Origin: an uncultured Fretibacterium sp.
GTDB lineage: Bacteria; Synergistota; Synergistia; Synergistales; Aminobacteriaceae
Assembly: GCA_937899395.1 (NCBI GenBank)
Contig: CALBPU010000109.1
Coordinates: 1 to 13,670, forward strand
Length of the DNA stretch: 13,670 nucleotides
Direction of reading: 5' to 3'
In this document: piece by piece, positions 1 to 7,306 of the stretch
Layout of the letters: every line of letters begins with the position of its first letter
Position numbering within the stretch: the first letter of the stretch is position 1
Made by a program: the position numbers and the translations under genes
Notes under the pieces: generated by a model
Seen by the model: the letters and a program-made list of their open reading frames with translations, nothing else
What the model was told of the DNA's origin: nothing
The model's database searches: none

Positions 1-794
1 GCAGGTGCAGCAGAAGCAGGGGCGGGGGCAGGGGCGTCTTCGGCTTTAATTTCCGTAACTTCAGCACTCTGAACATCGCCGATTTTCTCTATCGTAGATT
101 TTACCTCATCAGCAGGAGCAGGTGTTGCAACGTAAATCGTGAAATCGAAATCAAATTCTTCTTTCTCAAGAGCTTCTGTTGAAGGTTCAGCTTTGTAAAT
201 TTCGCCTAATTCCTCCAAACGATTAACGACCATATAGGCTCTTGCAGCTTTCAACAAGCAGCTTTGACTTAAAGTTACGTGAACGTTATAAGCATTTGCG
301 CCTTCGGAATTGGCTTTCTTGACCCAATCGTTATCTTCTGATGAACCACCCGAAGCAGGTGCAGCAGCTTGTGCTTGTGCAGGAGCAGGAGCAGGAGAAG
401 CTGAAGAAGGTTTTTCCTCACGTAATTCTCTGACCATATCCGAAACATCAATATGAGCGTCATTTCCGCCGCCTCTGATTGAGTCAGCCATAGCTTGAAG
501 ATTATCGAGGCCAGTGAATAACAAGTTCATGTCATTTTCGGTTAAAGGTCTTGTGCCTTTACGGGCAGCGTCAAGCCTGTCCTCCATAGCGTGGGTCAAT
601 CCCATCATTTGAGTGAAGCCCATTGTTCCGGCCATGCCTTTTAACGTGTGAGCAGCTCTGAAAATTTCGTTGATTACGTCCATATCGACCATATCTTTTT
701 CAAGAGCCAACAATAAATCATCTAATCTGTGTAAATTATCGTCAGTTTCATCTAAGAATGCTCCAAGATACTGACTCATATCCATATCGGCCAA
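1..794 (-). CDS. cheA: Chemotaxis histidine kinase CheA, N-terminal part (P1 and P2 domains), cut by the window edge
   Basis: CheA is the cytoplasmic kinase that takes signals from chemoreceptors through CheW and passes phosphate to CheY and CheB. About 264 residues are visible. Residues 1-105 form an HPt (P1) domain with the phosphorylated histidine at H49 in AAHTLKGMAG. An Ala/Pro/Gln-rich linker covers about 130-150. A P2-type response-regulator-binding domain covers about 167-250. A second Ala/Pro linker begins at 253 and leads off the edge, so the dimerisation, kinase and CheW-like domains are not seen. I chose the TTG at 794-792 as start. It lies 11 bases after the Shine-Dalgarno AAGGGAG (812-806), whereas the in-frame ATG codons just downstream are further from that site. 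The gene follows cheB by 27 bp in the same operon. Identity is firm; the exact start is less so. Confidence 0.95.
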   Translation of the reverse strand, partial: MADMDMSQYLGAFLDETDDNLHRLDDLLLALEKDMVDMDVINEIFRAAHTLKGMAGTMGFTQMMGLTHAMEDRLDAARKGTRPLTENDMNLLFTGLDNLQAMADSIRGGGNDAHIDVSDMVRELREEKPSSASPAPAPAQAQAAAPASGGSSEDNDWVKKANSEGANAYNVHVTLSQSCLLKAARAYMVVNRLEELGEIYKAEPSTEALEKEEFDFDFTIYVATPAPADEVKSTIEKIGDVQSAEVTEIKAEDAPAPAPASAAP

Positions 795-821
795 AATAAA
801 TCAATCTCCCTTATAATTATA

Positions 822-1901
822 TTAATTTCCCTTTACTAATCTGACGATAGCGTCAGGAATTTCGTTTAACGGCAAAACTTCGTCAACAATTCCTGCGTCA
901 ACTGCGGCTTTCGGCATTCCGTAAACAACGCAGGTTTTTTGACTTTCAGCTATAACATACGCTCCTTTACGTTTCAAAGCTGTAGCTCCATCAGTCCCGT
1001 CTCTCCCCATACCTGTTAATATAACGCACAAAACATTTCCTCCGAATTCATCAGCGACACTCAAGAACATTATATTAGCAGCAGGCTTAACTGACAAAAC
1101 AGGAGGAGCGTCAGACAGGCTGCAAATTGCTGAACCGGCTCTGCGCTTAACAAGCATGTGATAACCTCCGGGAGCTATAATGGCACGTCCGGGTTTTAAG
1201 CTGAGACCGTCAAAACCTTCGACAACTTCAATTTGAGATGAATCGTTTAACCTTTTAGCAAATGAAGGTGTAAATTCTTTAGGCATATGCTGAGTTATGA
1301 CAATAGGCACGGGAAAATTTTTCGGAATTTTAGGCATAAGTTCGCTTAAAGCCATCGGGCCTCCTGTTGATGAAGCTATAGCAACAATATCGCGTCTGCC
1401 GCTTGCAGCAGGAGGTGTCATTCGTCTGAACTCCGGATTTATTGACGAAGTATTTATATTTCCGCCGAAAAATCCTGAACGTCCTCTGATTTTAGCTGTG
1501 CTTGCTGTTATAACTTTCTCAATTAATTCCTGTCCAATGTCTCTGATATTTAATGAGATTGAACCTGAAGGTTTTGCAATGAAATCAACACACCCTGCAG
1601 CTAATGCTTTCATAGTAACTTCGGCACCCTCTTTAGTAACCGAACTGACCATAATCACAGGCTTAGGATTAGTTTTCATGATTTCCTCAAGAGCTTGTAA
1701 ACCATCCATTACGGGCATTTCAACGTCCATAGTAATAATGTCAGGGTTTAACGTCCTAACTTGTGCCAAAGCATCTTTGCCGTCCCTAGCTGTACCTACA
1801 ACTTCTATTCTCGGGTCTGTTTTAAGAATGTCGCTGATGAATTGTCGCATTAAAGCACTGTCATCTACGACTAAAACTCTTATTCTGCCTGATATAGGCA
1901 T
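822..1901 (-). CDS. cheB: Chemotaxis response regulator and protein-glutamate methylesterase CheB
   Basis: CheB removes methyl groups from (and deamidates) chemoreceptor glutamates and glutamines, resetting receptor sensitivity; it is activated by phosphate from CheA. The protein has 359 residues, a normal length. Residues 6-125 are a receiver domain with acidic pocket D13/D14, phospho-acceptor D59 in ITMDVEMP, and K110 in FIAKP. A linker follows, then the methylesterase domain (about 170-357) with the expected catalytic triad: S178 in ASSTGGP, H205 in TQHMP, and D301 in GMGRDG. The ATG at 1901 gives a normal CheB N-terminus, but no Shine-Dalgarno sequence lies next to it. The only good one is 43 bases upstream. 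No in-frame ATG, GTG or TTG lies between that site and the ATG. It sits between flhG and cheA in one operon. Confidence 0.97.
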   Translation of the reverse strand: MPISGRIRVLVVDDSALMRQFISDILKTDPRIEVVGTARDGKDALAQVRTLNPDIITMDVEMPVMDGLQALEEIMKTNPKPVIMVSSVTKEGAEVTMKALAAGCVDFIAKPSGSISLNIRDIGQELIEKVITASTAKIRGRSGFFGGNINTSSINPEFRRMTPPAASGRRDIVAIASSTGGPMALSELMPKIPKNFPVPIVITQHMPKEFTPSFAKRLNDSSQIEVVEGFDGLSLKPGRAIIAPGGYHMLVKRRAGSAICSLSDAPPVLSVKPAANIMFLSVADEFGGNVLCVILTGMGRDGTDGATALKRKGAYVIAESQKTCVVYGMPKAAVDAGIVDEVLPLNEIPDAIVRLVKGN

Positions 1902-1935
1902 ATTGTTTGGTCTGCTGTCTGTTTTTACACGGCAA
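1861..1935 (-). other. Candidate 24-residue leader ORF overlapping the start of cheB
   Basis: A TTG at 1935-1933 lies 9 bases after a strong Shine-Dalgarno sequence (1952-1945). It opens a 24-codon frame, different from that of cheB, which ends with TGA at 1863-1861, 41 bases inside cheB. The peptide is basic and polar (starts MPCKNRQQ) and resembles no family I know. It could couple translation to cheB, or the frame could be chance and the ribosome site may serve cheB through RNA folding. Codon content gives no support either way. Confidence 0.2.
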
Positions 1936-1944
1936 CAGGCCGCC

Positions 1945-1952
1945 CCTCCTTT
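1945..1952 (-). promoter_or_regulatory. Strong but displaced Shine-Dalgarno sequence upstream of cheB
   Basis: The minus strand reads AAAGGAGG, close to a perfect ribosome-binding site, in the flhG-cheB gap. It is 43 bases from the cheB ATG, far beyond normal spacing. A small hairpin (CGGC, loop CTGTT, GCCG) lies between the two and could shorten the distance. Confidence 0.6.
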
Positions 1953-2020
1953 CTGTTTAAGATTTAAGATTAAAATCCGTAATATTATATTGCGTAATTA
2001 TAACTTTATATTTAATAATC

Positions 2021-3019
2021 TCAGTTTTTTTCCTCTGAAAACAACGATCTCGTTAAGCGTCTCAAAAATCCTCTCATGCCTCCTGAAGCAGCAGCTACGG
2101 GAACTTTTTTCGCATTATCATGTTTTACTTCAACTCCCTCACAAAGTCTTATTATTTCTCCTGCTAAATTCCTTACACATATTCCGGCACTTGAATCAGG
2201 GTCTGTCCTGTAAAAAATTTTGCAGTTCCTAACCGAACGTTCTACAATATCGTCTCTCAAAACATATCCCAGATACATAGGAGTGTTGCCCAAAAATTGC
2301 ATCGAAGCAAGCCTTATTCTTTCTGCAACATCTGAAGCCTCTCTGGAACTTCCTGCCATATTTACGATTAACATAAGGCCAGTTCCGCCTAATCGTCCTT
2401 CCCAAACTGAAGCTCCTAAAGATTTTATAACACCGTAAGCATCTCTGATACTTGTAGGTTCAGGAGTTGTAATTAAAAGCGTCGATTCTGAAGCATAAGC
2501 AAATGACAAAGCACCTTTATGTATTCCGGCTCCTGCGTCCATAATTACATAGTCGGCAGTTTCATCAAGTCCTGAAAGTGAAGCGAAAAATCTTTCGAGT
2601 TCATTTTCTTCCATATCCGCAATTTCTTTAAGTCCAACACCTCCGGGCAAAAGAGCAACGCCGCCGTTCTCCCTTTCTGCTCTTTGAGATACACGAAAAT
2701 GTACAAGAACCTCGCTTAAACTTCTTGAACCGTCAATTAAATTCGAGATATTCCATCTGGCATTTGTAACACCGCATAAAATATCCAGATTAGCCATGCC
2801 TAAATCAGCATCAATTAAGACAACTCTTTTTCCGAAATCCGCAAGAGCGAATGAAATTCCGGCTGAAATATTGCTTTTACCTACACCGCCCTTGCCGCTT
2901 AACACTGAAATTGTATGAAGTCTACGTTGTTTTTTTGCGGGTGTTTTATCTTGCCTATCTTGCATAACCATTTTTCTTAATTCTCCAGCTTGATCTGATC
3001 TATTTCCGTATTGTCTCAT
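2021..3019 (-). CDS. flhG: FlhG (FleN/YlxH) MinD-like ATPase, flagellar number and placement
   Basis: FlhG is a ParA/MinD-family ATPase that binds membrane as an ATP dimer and controls flagellar number, stimulating the GTPase FlhF through a short N-terminal motif. All parts are visible in the 332 residues. The activating DQAxxLR motif is at 9-15 (DQAGELR). The deviant Walker A motif SGKGGVGKS is at 41-49, and the switch region VVLIDADLGMANLD has D70 and D72. A C-terminal amphipathic stretch (about 312-326, GFLRRLTRSLF) resembles a membrane-targeting helix. The start overlaps the end of flhF by 20 bp, implying coupled translation and pairing with that protein. After the stop, 119 bp precede cheB. 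Confidence 0.95.
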   Translation of the reverse strand: MRQYGNRSDQAGELRKMVMQDRQDKTPAKKQRRLHTISVLSGKGGVGKSNISAGISFALADFGKRVVLIDADLGMANLDILCGVTNARWNISNLIDGSRSLSEVLVHFRVSQRAERENGGVALLPGGVGLKEIADMEENELERFFASLSGLDETADYVIMDAGAGIHKGALSFAYASESTLLITTPEPTSIRDAYGVIKSLGASVWEGRLGGTGLMLIVNMAGSSREASDVAERIRLASMQFLGNTPMYLGYVLRDDIVERSVRNCKIFYRTDPDSSAGICVRNLAGEIIRLCEGVEVKHDNAKKVPVAAASGGMRGFLRRLTRSLFSEEKN

Positions 3020-4505
3020 TTTTATTACGTTCTTCTTCCGGATTCATTAAAAATTTAGCGATTCGGATTCCTTCTGCGGTCTCTATATCTTTGGGAACTT
3101 TTTGCCCGATAGTTAAAAACGATACGGGACAACCCATGACCTGCTGGATATTGAAAATTGAACCGTAGCTAACAGTTTCATCAAGTTTTGTGAATAACAA
3201 ATGCGACACAGGCACGTCGGGTATATGTTCGACAACATCAAGCATATCTCTGTACTTCATATTAGCCGCTAAAACCAAATGAACCGCATCAGGGTTAAAA
3301 GAGTTATATAAATTAACGTACATATTAATACGTTTCTTATCTCTTTGAGAATGTCCGGCTGTATCCATCAAAATTATATCGGCATTGTCATGTTCTTCAA
3401 CAATTCCGGGTATAGTATCTACATCAAAAACAATTTCAATAGGGACACCTAAAATTTTTGCGTAAGTTTTTAACTGTTCAACTGCTGCTATTCTAAATGT
3501 ATCACTTGTTAATAACAAAACTCGTTTATGTTCCCATAAGGCTTTAATAGCTGCGAGCTTTGCTATAGTTGTTGTTTTCCCAACTCCTGTTGGGCCTATT
3601 AACATAACCCGACGACCTCCTATGGGATCATTACCTTCATCGGCGGCACATTCGATTCTTGAAGCAAGCCACTTAGTGAAAGGAATTTTTTTGTTGCCTG
3701 CTTTAGATTTTGCGATTGAATAATCGGCCGTCAATTTCCGTATATATTTTTCGTCAACTTCTGAAGCCCTTAATATATCCTCTATTCCTGAATCTTCAGA
3801 GCTTTGAATTACAGCGGGCTGAAAATTTCTCACGGCTTTTTTCTCAATTTTTTCACCTTGAGCCGAAGCATTATTAATATTATTCATGCTCATATTTTCA
3901 ACGGCGGTTAATCTTTCAAGGAGAAAATCAATTCTGTCTGCCAATGCTCCGACTTGTTCCTTCAAAACTTTTGCGTCATCGTTTGAAAGAGAACTTTGAG
4001 CAGGCTGTTGGGGTTGAACAGGTGTAACAGGATTTAACGACGGAGGAGGAGTTATTGAGGCAGGTTTAGTAGTAAGGCCGTAAGCATTTTTAAGACCTTC
4101 GGGAGAAATTTTAACGTTATCAGTTAAATAGCCTTCATCACCTAAATCCATCGGAGGTATAGGAGCGTTATTCATTTGAGACGCAGCAGGGCCGCGTTCT
4201 TTGAAATCCAAGAGCCTTTGAAAAGCGATTAAATTTTCACGCCTTGTATCGTCGTCCATACTTGAAATCGAATTTGCTGAGGATAAATTTTGTTGTCGTT
4301 TAGGTGGTTGAGGTTTTGGGTTATCGTCCTCAAGGATTCCCGCAGTAACTCGAAGTACAGAATGCTGGAAGAGTCCTAAAACTCCTCCTTCTTTAACCAT
4401 TTGGCTTGAAAGTATTACAGCATCACGCCCAAGTCTTTCAGAGGCAAGCCGTAACGCTTCAGCATCATCTTTAGCTGTAAAAGTAATTTGATTCGTAACA
4501 CGCAT
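3000..4505 (-). CDS. flhF: Flagellar SRP-family GTPase FlhF
   Basis: FlhF is the third SRP-type GTPase (with Ffh and FtsY) and recruits early flagellar components to the assembly site. The protein has 501 residues. An N-terminal B domain (about 1-60) opens with a sequence typical of the family. A long Pro/Gln/Asn-rich linker runs from about 62 to 180, and a short helical stretch around 180-205 looks like coiled coil. The N domain begins near 235, and the G domain has GPTGVGKT at 304-311, DTAGH at 381-385 and TKLDE at 439-443. The ATG lies 9 bp after the flhA stop, with only a weak ribosome site (GGTGG) inside the end of flhA. The end overlaps flhG by 20 bp. The linker is long and low in complexity but otherwise nothing is missing. 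Confidence 0.96.
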   Translation of the reverse strand: MRVTNQITFTAKDDAEALRLASERLGRDAVILSSQMVKEGGVLGLFQHSVLRVTAGILEDDNPKPQPPKRQQNLSSANSISSMDDDTRRENLIAFQRLLDFKERGPAASQMNNAPIPPMDLGDEGYLTDNVKISPEGLKNAYGLTTKPASITPPPSLNPVTPVQPQQPAQSSLSNDDAKVLKEQVGALADRIDFLLERLTAVENMSMNNINNASAQGEKIEKKAVRNFQPAVIQSSEDSGIEDILRASEVDEKYIRKLTADYSIAKSKAGNKKIPFTKWLASRIECAADEGNDPIGGRRVMLIGPTGVGKTTTIAKLAAIKALWEHKRVLLLTSDTFRIAAVEQLKTYAKILGVPIEIVFDVDTIPGIVEEHDNADIILMDTAGHSQRDKKRINMYVNLYNSFNPDAVHLVLAANMKYRDMLDVVEHIPDVPVSHLLFTKLDETVSYGSIFNIQQVMGCPVSFLTIGQKVPKDIETAEGIRIAKFLMNPEEERNKNETIRK

Positions 4506-4514
4506 TTTATTTAA

Positions 4515-6665
4515 CTATTCCACCATTCCGACCGTTCTGACTTGAACACCACGAACTATTTCATTATACGATACAACGAAAATATTTTGTATTGAGCCTT
4601 CAATCAATCTTCTAACAATCAATCTTACATCAGGGTGAACGAGTAAGACAGGCGGTAAATTTTTCACTATCATCTCTTCCATAGCTTTTGAGATTGCCGA
4701 AATCATTTTTTGAACCTCACGAGGATCTAAATTTAACTGCCAGCCACGTGTTAAATCACCGTCAACTCCGGCCATGATTTTCTGTTCCCAATTCGGTGAA
4801 AGTGTGAATGCCGTAACAGTTCCGTCAACACCTTGAATTTTTAACGATATTAAACGTGCTAATGCCTCTCTTGCTCTTTCAGTCAAGAAATCAACGCTCC
4901 TTGACATTTTCCCGAAATCAGCAAGGGCTTCAAAGATTGTTACGAGGTCTCTGATCGGGATTTGTTCACGAATTAAATTCTGCAAGACCTTCTGAATTTC
5001 TCCTAGCGTCAACGATGCCAACAATTCACTTACTACAGCAGGAGCATTTTCTTTAACCATGTCCGTTAATTTCTGAACTTCCTGACGTGTTAATAATTCG
5101 GCTCCGTTTTTACGAATGACTTCGGACAAGTGCGTCGCTAAAACTGAAGGAGCGTCAACAACCGTATAACCCATAGCTTCGGCCTTGTCTCTTAGGTCAG
5201 GAGAAATCCATAAAGCAGGAAGTCCGAACGCAGGTTCTTTAGTAGGCACTCCGATTAAATCCTCCTCAACTCCTCCTGTATTCATTGCTAAATAATGGTC
5301 AGGCAATAATTCGCCGCGCCCTGCTTCAGCACCTTTAACTCTCAAAATATATTCAGTGGGTTTAATTTGAATGTTATCTCTGATTCTGATCGGAGGAACT
5401 ACAATGCCCATTTCGAGAGCCATTTGTTTACGGATTGTGCCAATTCTGTCGAGCATGTCTCCGCCTTGAGCAGGGTCAATCAAAGGAATTATTGCGTAAC
5501 CGATTTCAGCCTCCATAGGTTCAACGGTTAATAATTTCATAACGTCTTCAGGAGAAACGGGTTCAGCTTTCGAAGTTTCCTGAGCTATAGCACCTGCAAC
5601 TGTTGTAGGTTGAGCCTGTGAAGGAGCACCTGCCTGACCTCCTGAAGCGGCTTGTTGTTCTTCGGCATTAATGGCTTGAACCCCTGCTTCACGTCCTACA
5701 GCATAACCTAAAGCACCGGTTAAAACTGAAAGACTTACGAATGGTACAGTAGGAAGACCGGGAATTAATCCCATAGACATTAACATCGCTGAAGCAATAT
5801 ATAAAGGTCTTGGATATTGAGTAAAGGAGTTAATTAAATCAGGCCCTAATTCTGAAGACGCAGCAGCTCTTGTAACTATAACGCCCATTGCGGTAGACAT
5901 TAACAACGCCGGGATTTGTCCTACAAGTCCATCACCAACCGTTAATAAACTGTAATGAGCAGCAGCCCCCGCAGCGTCCATTCCTCGCATAAAAATTCCG
6001 ATTGATAATCCGCCGATTATATTTATAGTAGTGATTATTAAACCTGCAATAGCATCTCCTTTAACAAACTTTGAAGCACCGTCCATAGCTCCGTAAAAAT
6101 CTGCTTCTCTTTGAATATCCTGTCTTCGTTGTTTAGCCCCTTGTTCATCAATTAAGCCTGAATTTAAGTCAGCGTCGATTGACATTTGTTTACCTGGCAT
6201 AGCATCGAGTGTAAATCTTGCGGCAACTTCTGCGACACGTTCAGCACCTTTTGTTATAACGAGCATTTGAATTATTACGAGTATCAGGAACATTATAATT
6301 CCGACAACATAATTTCCGCCGACAACAAAATTTCCGAAAGCATTAATCAGTTCGCCTGCGTTACCGTAAAGCAAAATTAATCTCGTCGTTGAAACGTTAA
6401 GAGACAACCTAAACAATGTCGAAATTAATAATAACGTCGGGAAAATTGAAAGGTCTAAAGCTCTTTTAACGTAGAAAGTTACGAGCAGAGTTACGACACC
6501 GAGAGTGATATTCATGGAGAGCAGAATATCAATGAGCCATGTCGGAAGAGGTACAACCATCATAATTATTATGAGTACCATCAACAAAGCTACACCAATA
6601 TCGGAGTAACTCTGAACTTTTTTGCGAATAGAAGAATTTGTAGTACTCACAGCGGCCTCAGCCAA
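4515..6665 (-). CDS. flhA: Flagellar type III export gate protein FlhA
   Basis: FlhA forms the ring in the inner membrane that couples proton flow to export of flagellar subunits and docks chaperone-substrate complexes with its cytoplasmic domain. The protein has 716 residues, slightly longer than usual. About eight membrane segments lie in residues 20-325. The FHIPEP-family signature spans about 142-166 (EVAARFTLDAMPGKQMSIDA). The conserved KGDAIAG loop is at 202-208. An Ala/Gln/Pro-rich linker (about 330-370) leads to the cytoplasmic domain (about 375-716). The start is TTG at 6665, preceded by a GAGGAAGAGAG ribosome site. flhB, which often precedes flhA, is absent; cspA lies upstream on the same strand behind a terminator-like hairpin, so flhA may be first in its transcript. 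Confidence 0.97.
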   Translation of the reverse strand: MAEAAVSTTNSSIRKKVQSYSDIGVALLMVLIIIMMVVPLPTWLIDILLSMNITLGVVTLLVTFYVKRALDLSIFPTLLLISTLFRLSLNVSTTRLILLYGNAGELINAFGNFVVGGNYVVGIIMFLILVIIQMLVITKGAERVAEVAARFTLDAMPGKQMSIDADLNSGLIDEQGAKQRRQDIQREADFYGAMDGASKFVKGDAIAGLIITTINIIGGLSIGIFMRGMDAAGAAAHYSLLTVGDGLVGQIPALLMSTAMGVIVTRAAASSELGPDLINSFTQYPRPLYIASAMLMSMGLIPGLPTVPFVSLSVLTGALGYAVGREAGVQAINAEEQQAASGGQAGAPSQAQPTTVAGAIAQETSKAEPVSPEDVMKLLTVEPMEAEIGYAIIPLIDPAQGGDMLDRIGTIRKQMALEMGIVVPPIRIRDNIQIKPTEYILRVKGAEAGRGELLPDHYLAMNTGGVEEDLIGVPTKEPAFGLPALWISPDLRDKAEAMGYTVVDAPSVLATHLSEVIRKNGAELLTRQEVQKLTDMVKENAPAVVSELLASLTLGEIQKVLQNLIREQIPIRDLVTIFEALADFGKMSRSVDFLTERAREALARLISLKIQGVDGTVTAFTLSPNWEQKIMAGVDGDLTRGWQLNLDPREVQKMISAISKAMEEMIVKNLPPVLLVHPDVRLIVRRLIEGSIQNIFVVSYNEIVRGVQVRTVGMVE

Positions 6666-6701
6666 AAAACTCTCTTCCTCTCACTGAAAATTTACTCTAG
6701 T

Positions 6702-6707
6702 ATTTTA
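6702..6707 (-). promoter_or_regulatory. Possible -10 element for the flhA operon
   Basis: The minus strand reads TGTAAAAT about 37 bases before the flhA TTG; TAAAAT is one change from the sigma-70 -10 consensus. No convincing -35 box is found 16-18 bases upstream, where the CT/T-rich tail of the terminator lies. No sigma-28 flagellar promoter pattern was seen. Confidence 0.25.
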
Positions 6708-6717
6708 CACGAAATTC

Positions 6718-6755
6718 TCAAAAAGAGAGAGGGCGAAAAAATCAACCCTCCCCCT
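6718..6755 (-). terminator. Rho-independent-type terminator after cspA, possibly bidirectional
   Basis: On the minus strand a G-rich arm (GGGGGAGGG) is followed by a T-rich loop, a CCCTCTC arm and TCTTTTTGAG. The core GAGGG/CCCTC stem is perfect and the outer pairs have mismatches. The plus strand also carries a T-run beyond the stem, so it could work both ways. It lies about 100 bases downstream of the cspA stop and just before the flhA leader, so it would separate the two transcripts. Confidence 0.55.
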
Positions 6756-6769
6756 TTTTATCCTTTTTG

Positions 6770-6796
6770 GTTAATCCCCCACGAGTGTGGGAAAAC
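6770..6796 (-). repeat. Solitary type I-E CRISPR-repeat-like element
   Basis: The minus strand begins GTTTTCCCAC, has a 4-base centre ACTC and ends GTGGGGATTAACC, 27 bases in all. This matches, from memory, the layout of type I-E repeats: 28-29 bases, GT..TCCCC start, a C-rich/G-rich hairpin, and a GGGGATGAACC-like end. Relative to that pattern it lacks one C in the left arm and has T for G near the end. CCCAC and GTGGG form a perfect 5-bp stem. No second copy occurs 30-35 bases to either side and no cas gene is in the window, so this is not an array. It may be a relic, a regulatory single unit, or a chance RNA hairpin. Confidence 0.4.
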
Positions 6797-6853
6797 GAAG
6801 AATCCTTAACCGGGATCACCCTCTAAATGAAAGTCTCCAATAAATTCAAAATC

Positions 6854-7057
6854 CTATGACAGCTTGACAACGTTAGCGGCCTGAGGACCTTTTTCTCCAT
6901 CAACAACATCAAACGAAACTTTTTCACCTTCACGAAGCGTCTTGAATCCGTCTGCCTTAATTGCGCTGAAGTGAACAAAAACATCGCTTCCGCCGTCAAC
7001 AGTCAAAAATCCATATCCCTTGCCCTCGCTGAACCATTTAACGGTACCTTGTGCCAT
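6854..7057 (-). CDS. csp: Cold-shock domain protein, CspA family
   Basis: This is a small single-stranded nucleic-acid-binding protein (one OB-fold) that melts RNA structure; members act in cold shock or as constitutive RNA chaperones. At 67 residues it has the standard length. RNP1 is KGYGFL (13-18) and RNP2 is VFVHF (26-30). W8 and F9 supply the usual aromatic surface. The N-terminal GTVKWF and the C-terminal GPQAANV are family hallmarks. The ATG follows AGGAGG (7074-7069) by 11 bases. It has its own promoter and a leader of about 75 bases with two hairpins, as is common for regulated csp genes. It is read on the same strand as flhA, but a terminator-like hairpin lies between them. Which paralogue it is cannot be told. 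Confidence 0.97.
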   Translation of the reverse strand: MAQGTVKWFSEGKGYGFLTVDGGSDVFVHFSAIKADGFKTLREGEKVSFDVVDGEKGPQAANVVKLS

Positions 7058-7100
7058 AATAAAAAAAGCCTCCTAAAAAATTACAAAAAAATATTTCAAT

Positions 7101-7140
7101 GCTCTAATTAAACATAGAGCCATTATTACTAGAATAATAG
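7101..7140 (-). promoter_or_regulatory. Two hairpins in the cspA leader and start region
   Basis: On the minus strand one inverted repeat (GCTCTA, 8-base loop, TAGAGC; 7120-7101) lies in the untranslated leader. A second (ATTATT, loop CTAGT, AATAAT, within 7140-7118) overlaps the -10 and expected transcription start. The first could be an RNA thermosensor or stability element; the second could be an operator as easily as an RNA stem. Both are perfect over 6 bp. Confidence 0.4.
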
Positions 7141-7167
7141 CTTACACGTTTACTAAAAATAAGTCAA
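7139..7167 (-). promoter_or_regulatory. Promoter of cspA
   Basis: On the minus strand TTGACT (7167-7162, five of six to consensus) is followed by a 17-base spacer and TAAGCT (7144-7139, three of six). Expected start of transcription is near 7132, giving a leader of about 75 bases. Confidence 0.5.
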
Positions 7168-7178
7168 GCGGAAGAAAA

Positions 7179-7207
7179 TTCTAACTTTTCATTTTTTCAT
7201 GTATAAT
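7179..7207 (+). promoter_or_regulatory. Promoter of the thiamine operon
   Basis: A perfect -10 box TATAAT lies at 7202-7207, immediately after TG. The -35 position (7179-7184, TTCTAA) with a 17-base spacer is weak. Transcription would start near 7214, right at the first stem of the riboswitch. The promoter is divergent from that of cspA, with the two -10 boxes about 60 bases apart. Confidence 0.55.
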
Positions 7208-7210
7208 ACT

Positions 7211-7301
7211 TTTTGTGGGAGCTTGTTGAACAAGCTGAGAGGGAATTTCAATTTATTCCGACCATTTGAACCTGATTCGGATAATGCCGACGTAGGGAAA
7301 A
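7211..7301 (+). promoter_or_regulatory. TPP riboswitch (thi-box) controlling thiM and the following genes
   Basis: This RNA element binds thiamine pyrophosphate and lowers expression when TPP is plentiful. The conserved parts appear in order: P1 arm TTTT (7211-7214); P3 hairpin GCTTGT/ACAAGC (7221-7235); pyrimidine-binding CTGAGA (7235-7240); an optional extra stem GGAAT/ATTCC (7242-7259); P2 return CCA (7262-7264); GAACCTGAT; P5 TCGG/CCGA around GGATAATG (7277-7290); and the diagnostic CGTAGGGAA (7291-7299) with AAAA closing P1. The thiamine genes directly downstream confirm the assignment. Confidence 0.95.
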
Positions 7302-7306
7302 TGAAT

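Noticed and set aside
375..410. GCAGGA-type simple repeats in cheA
   Set aside because: They encode the Ala/Pro linker between the P1 and P2 domains, which is normally low in complexity.
1297..2232. Long open frame (311 codons) on the plus strand, opposite cheB
   Set aside because: It is antisense to a complete, motif-perfect cheB and extends into the 3' end of flhG. Its translation has no recognisable domain, and it reflects third-codon-position bias of the real genes.
6738..6853. A CRISPR array around the repeat-like element
   Set aside because: Sequence 30-35 bases on either side does not repeat the motif. A GGGTGATCC string upstream on the minus strand looked like another repeat end, but the 28 bases ending there match at only about 10 positions and the spacing would be too short.
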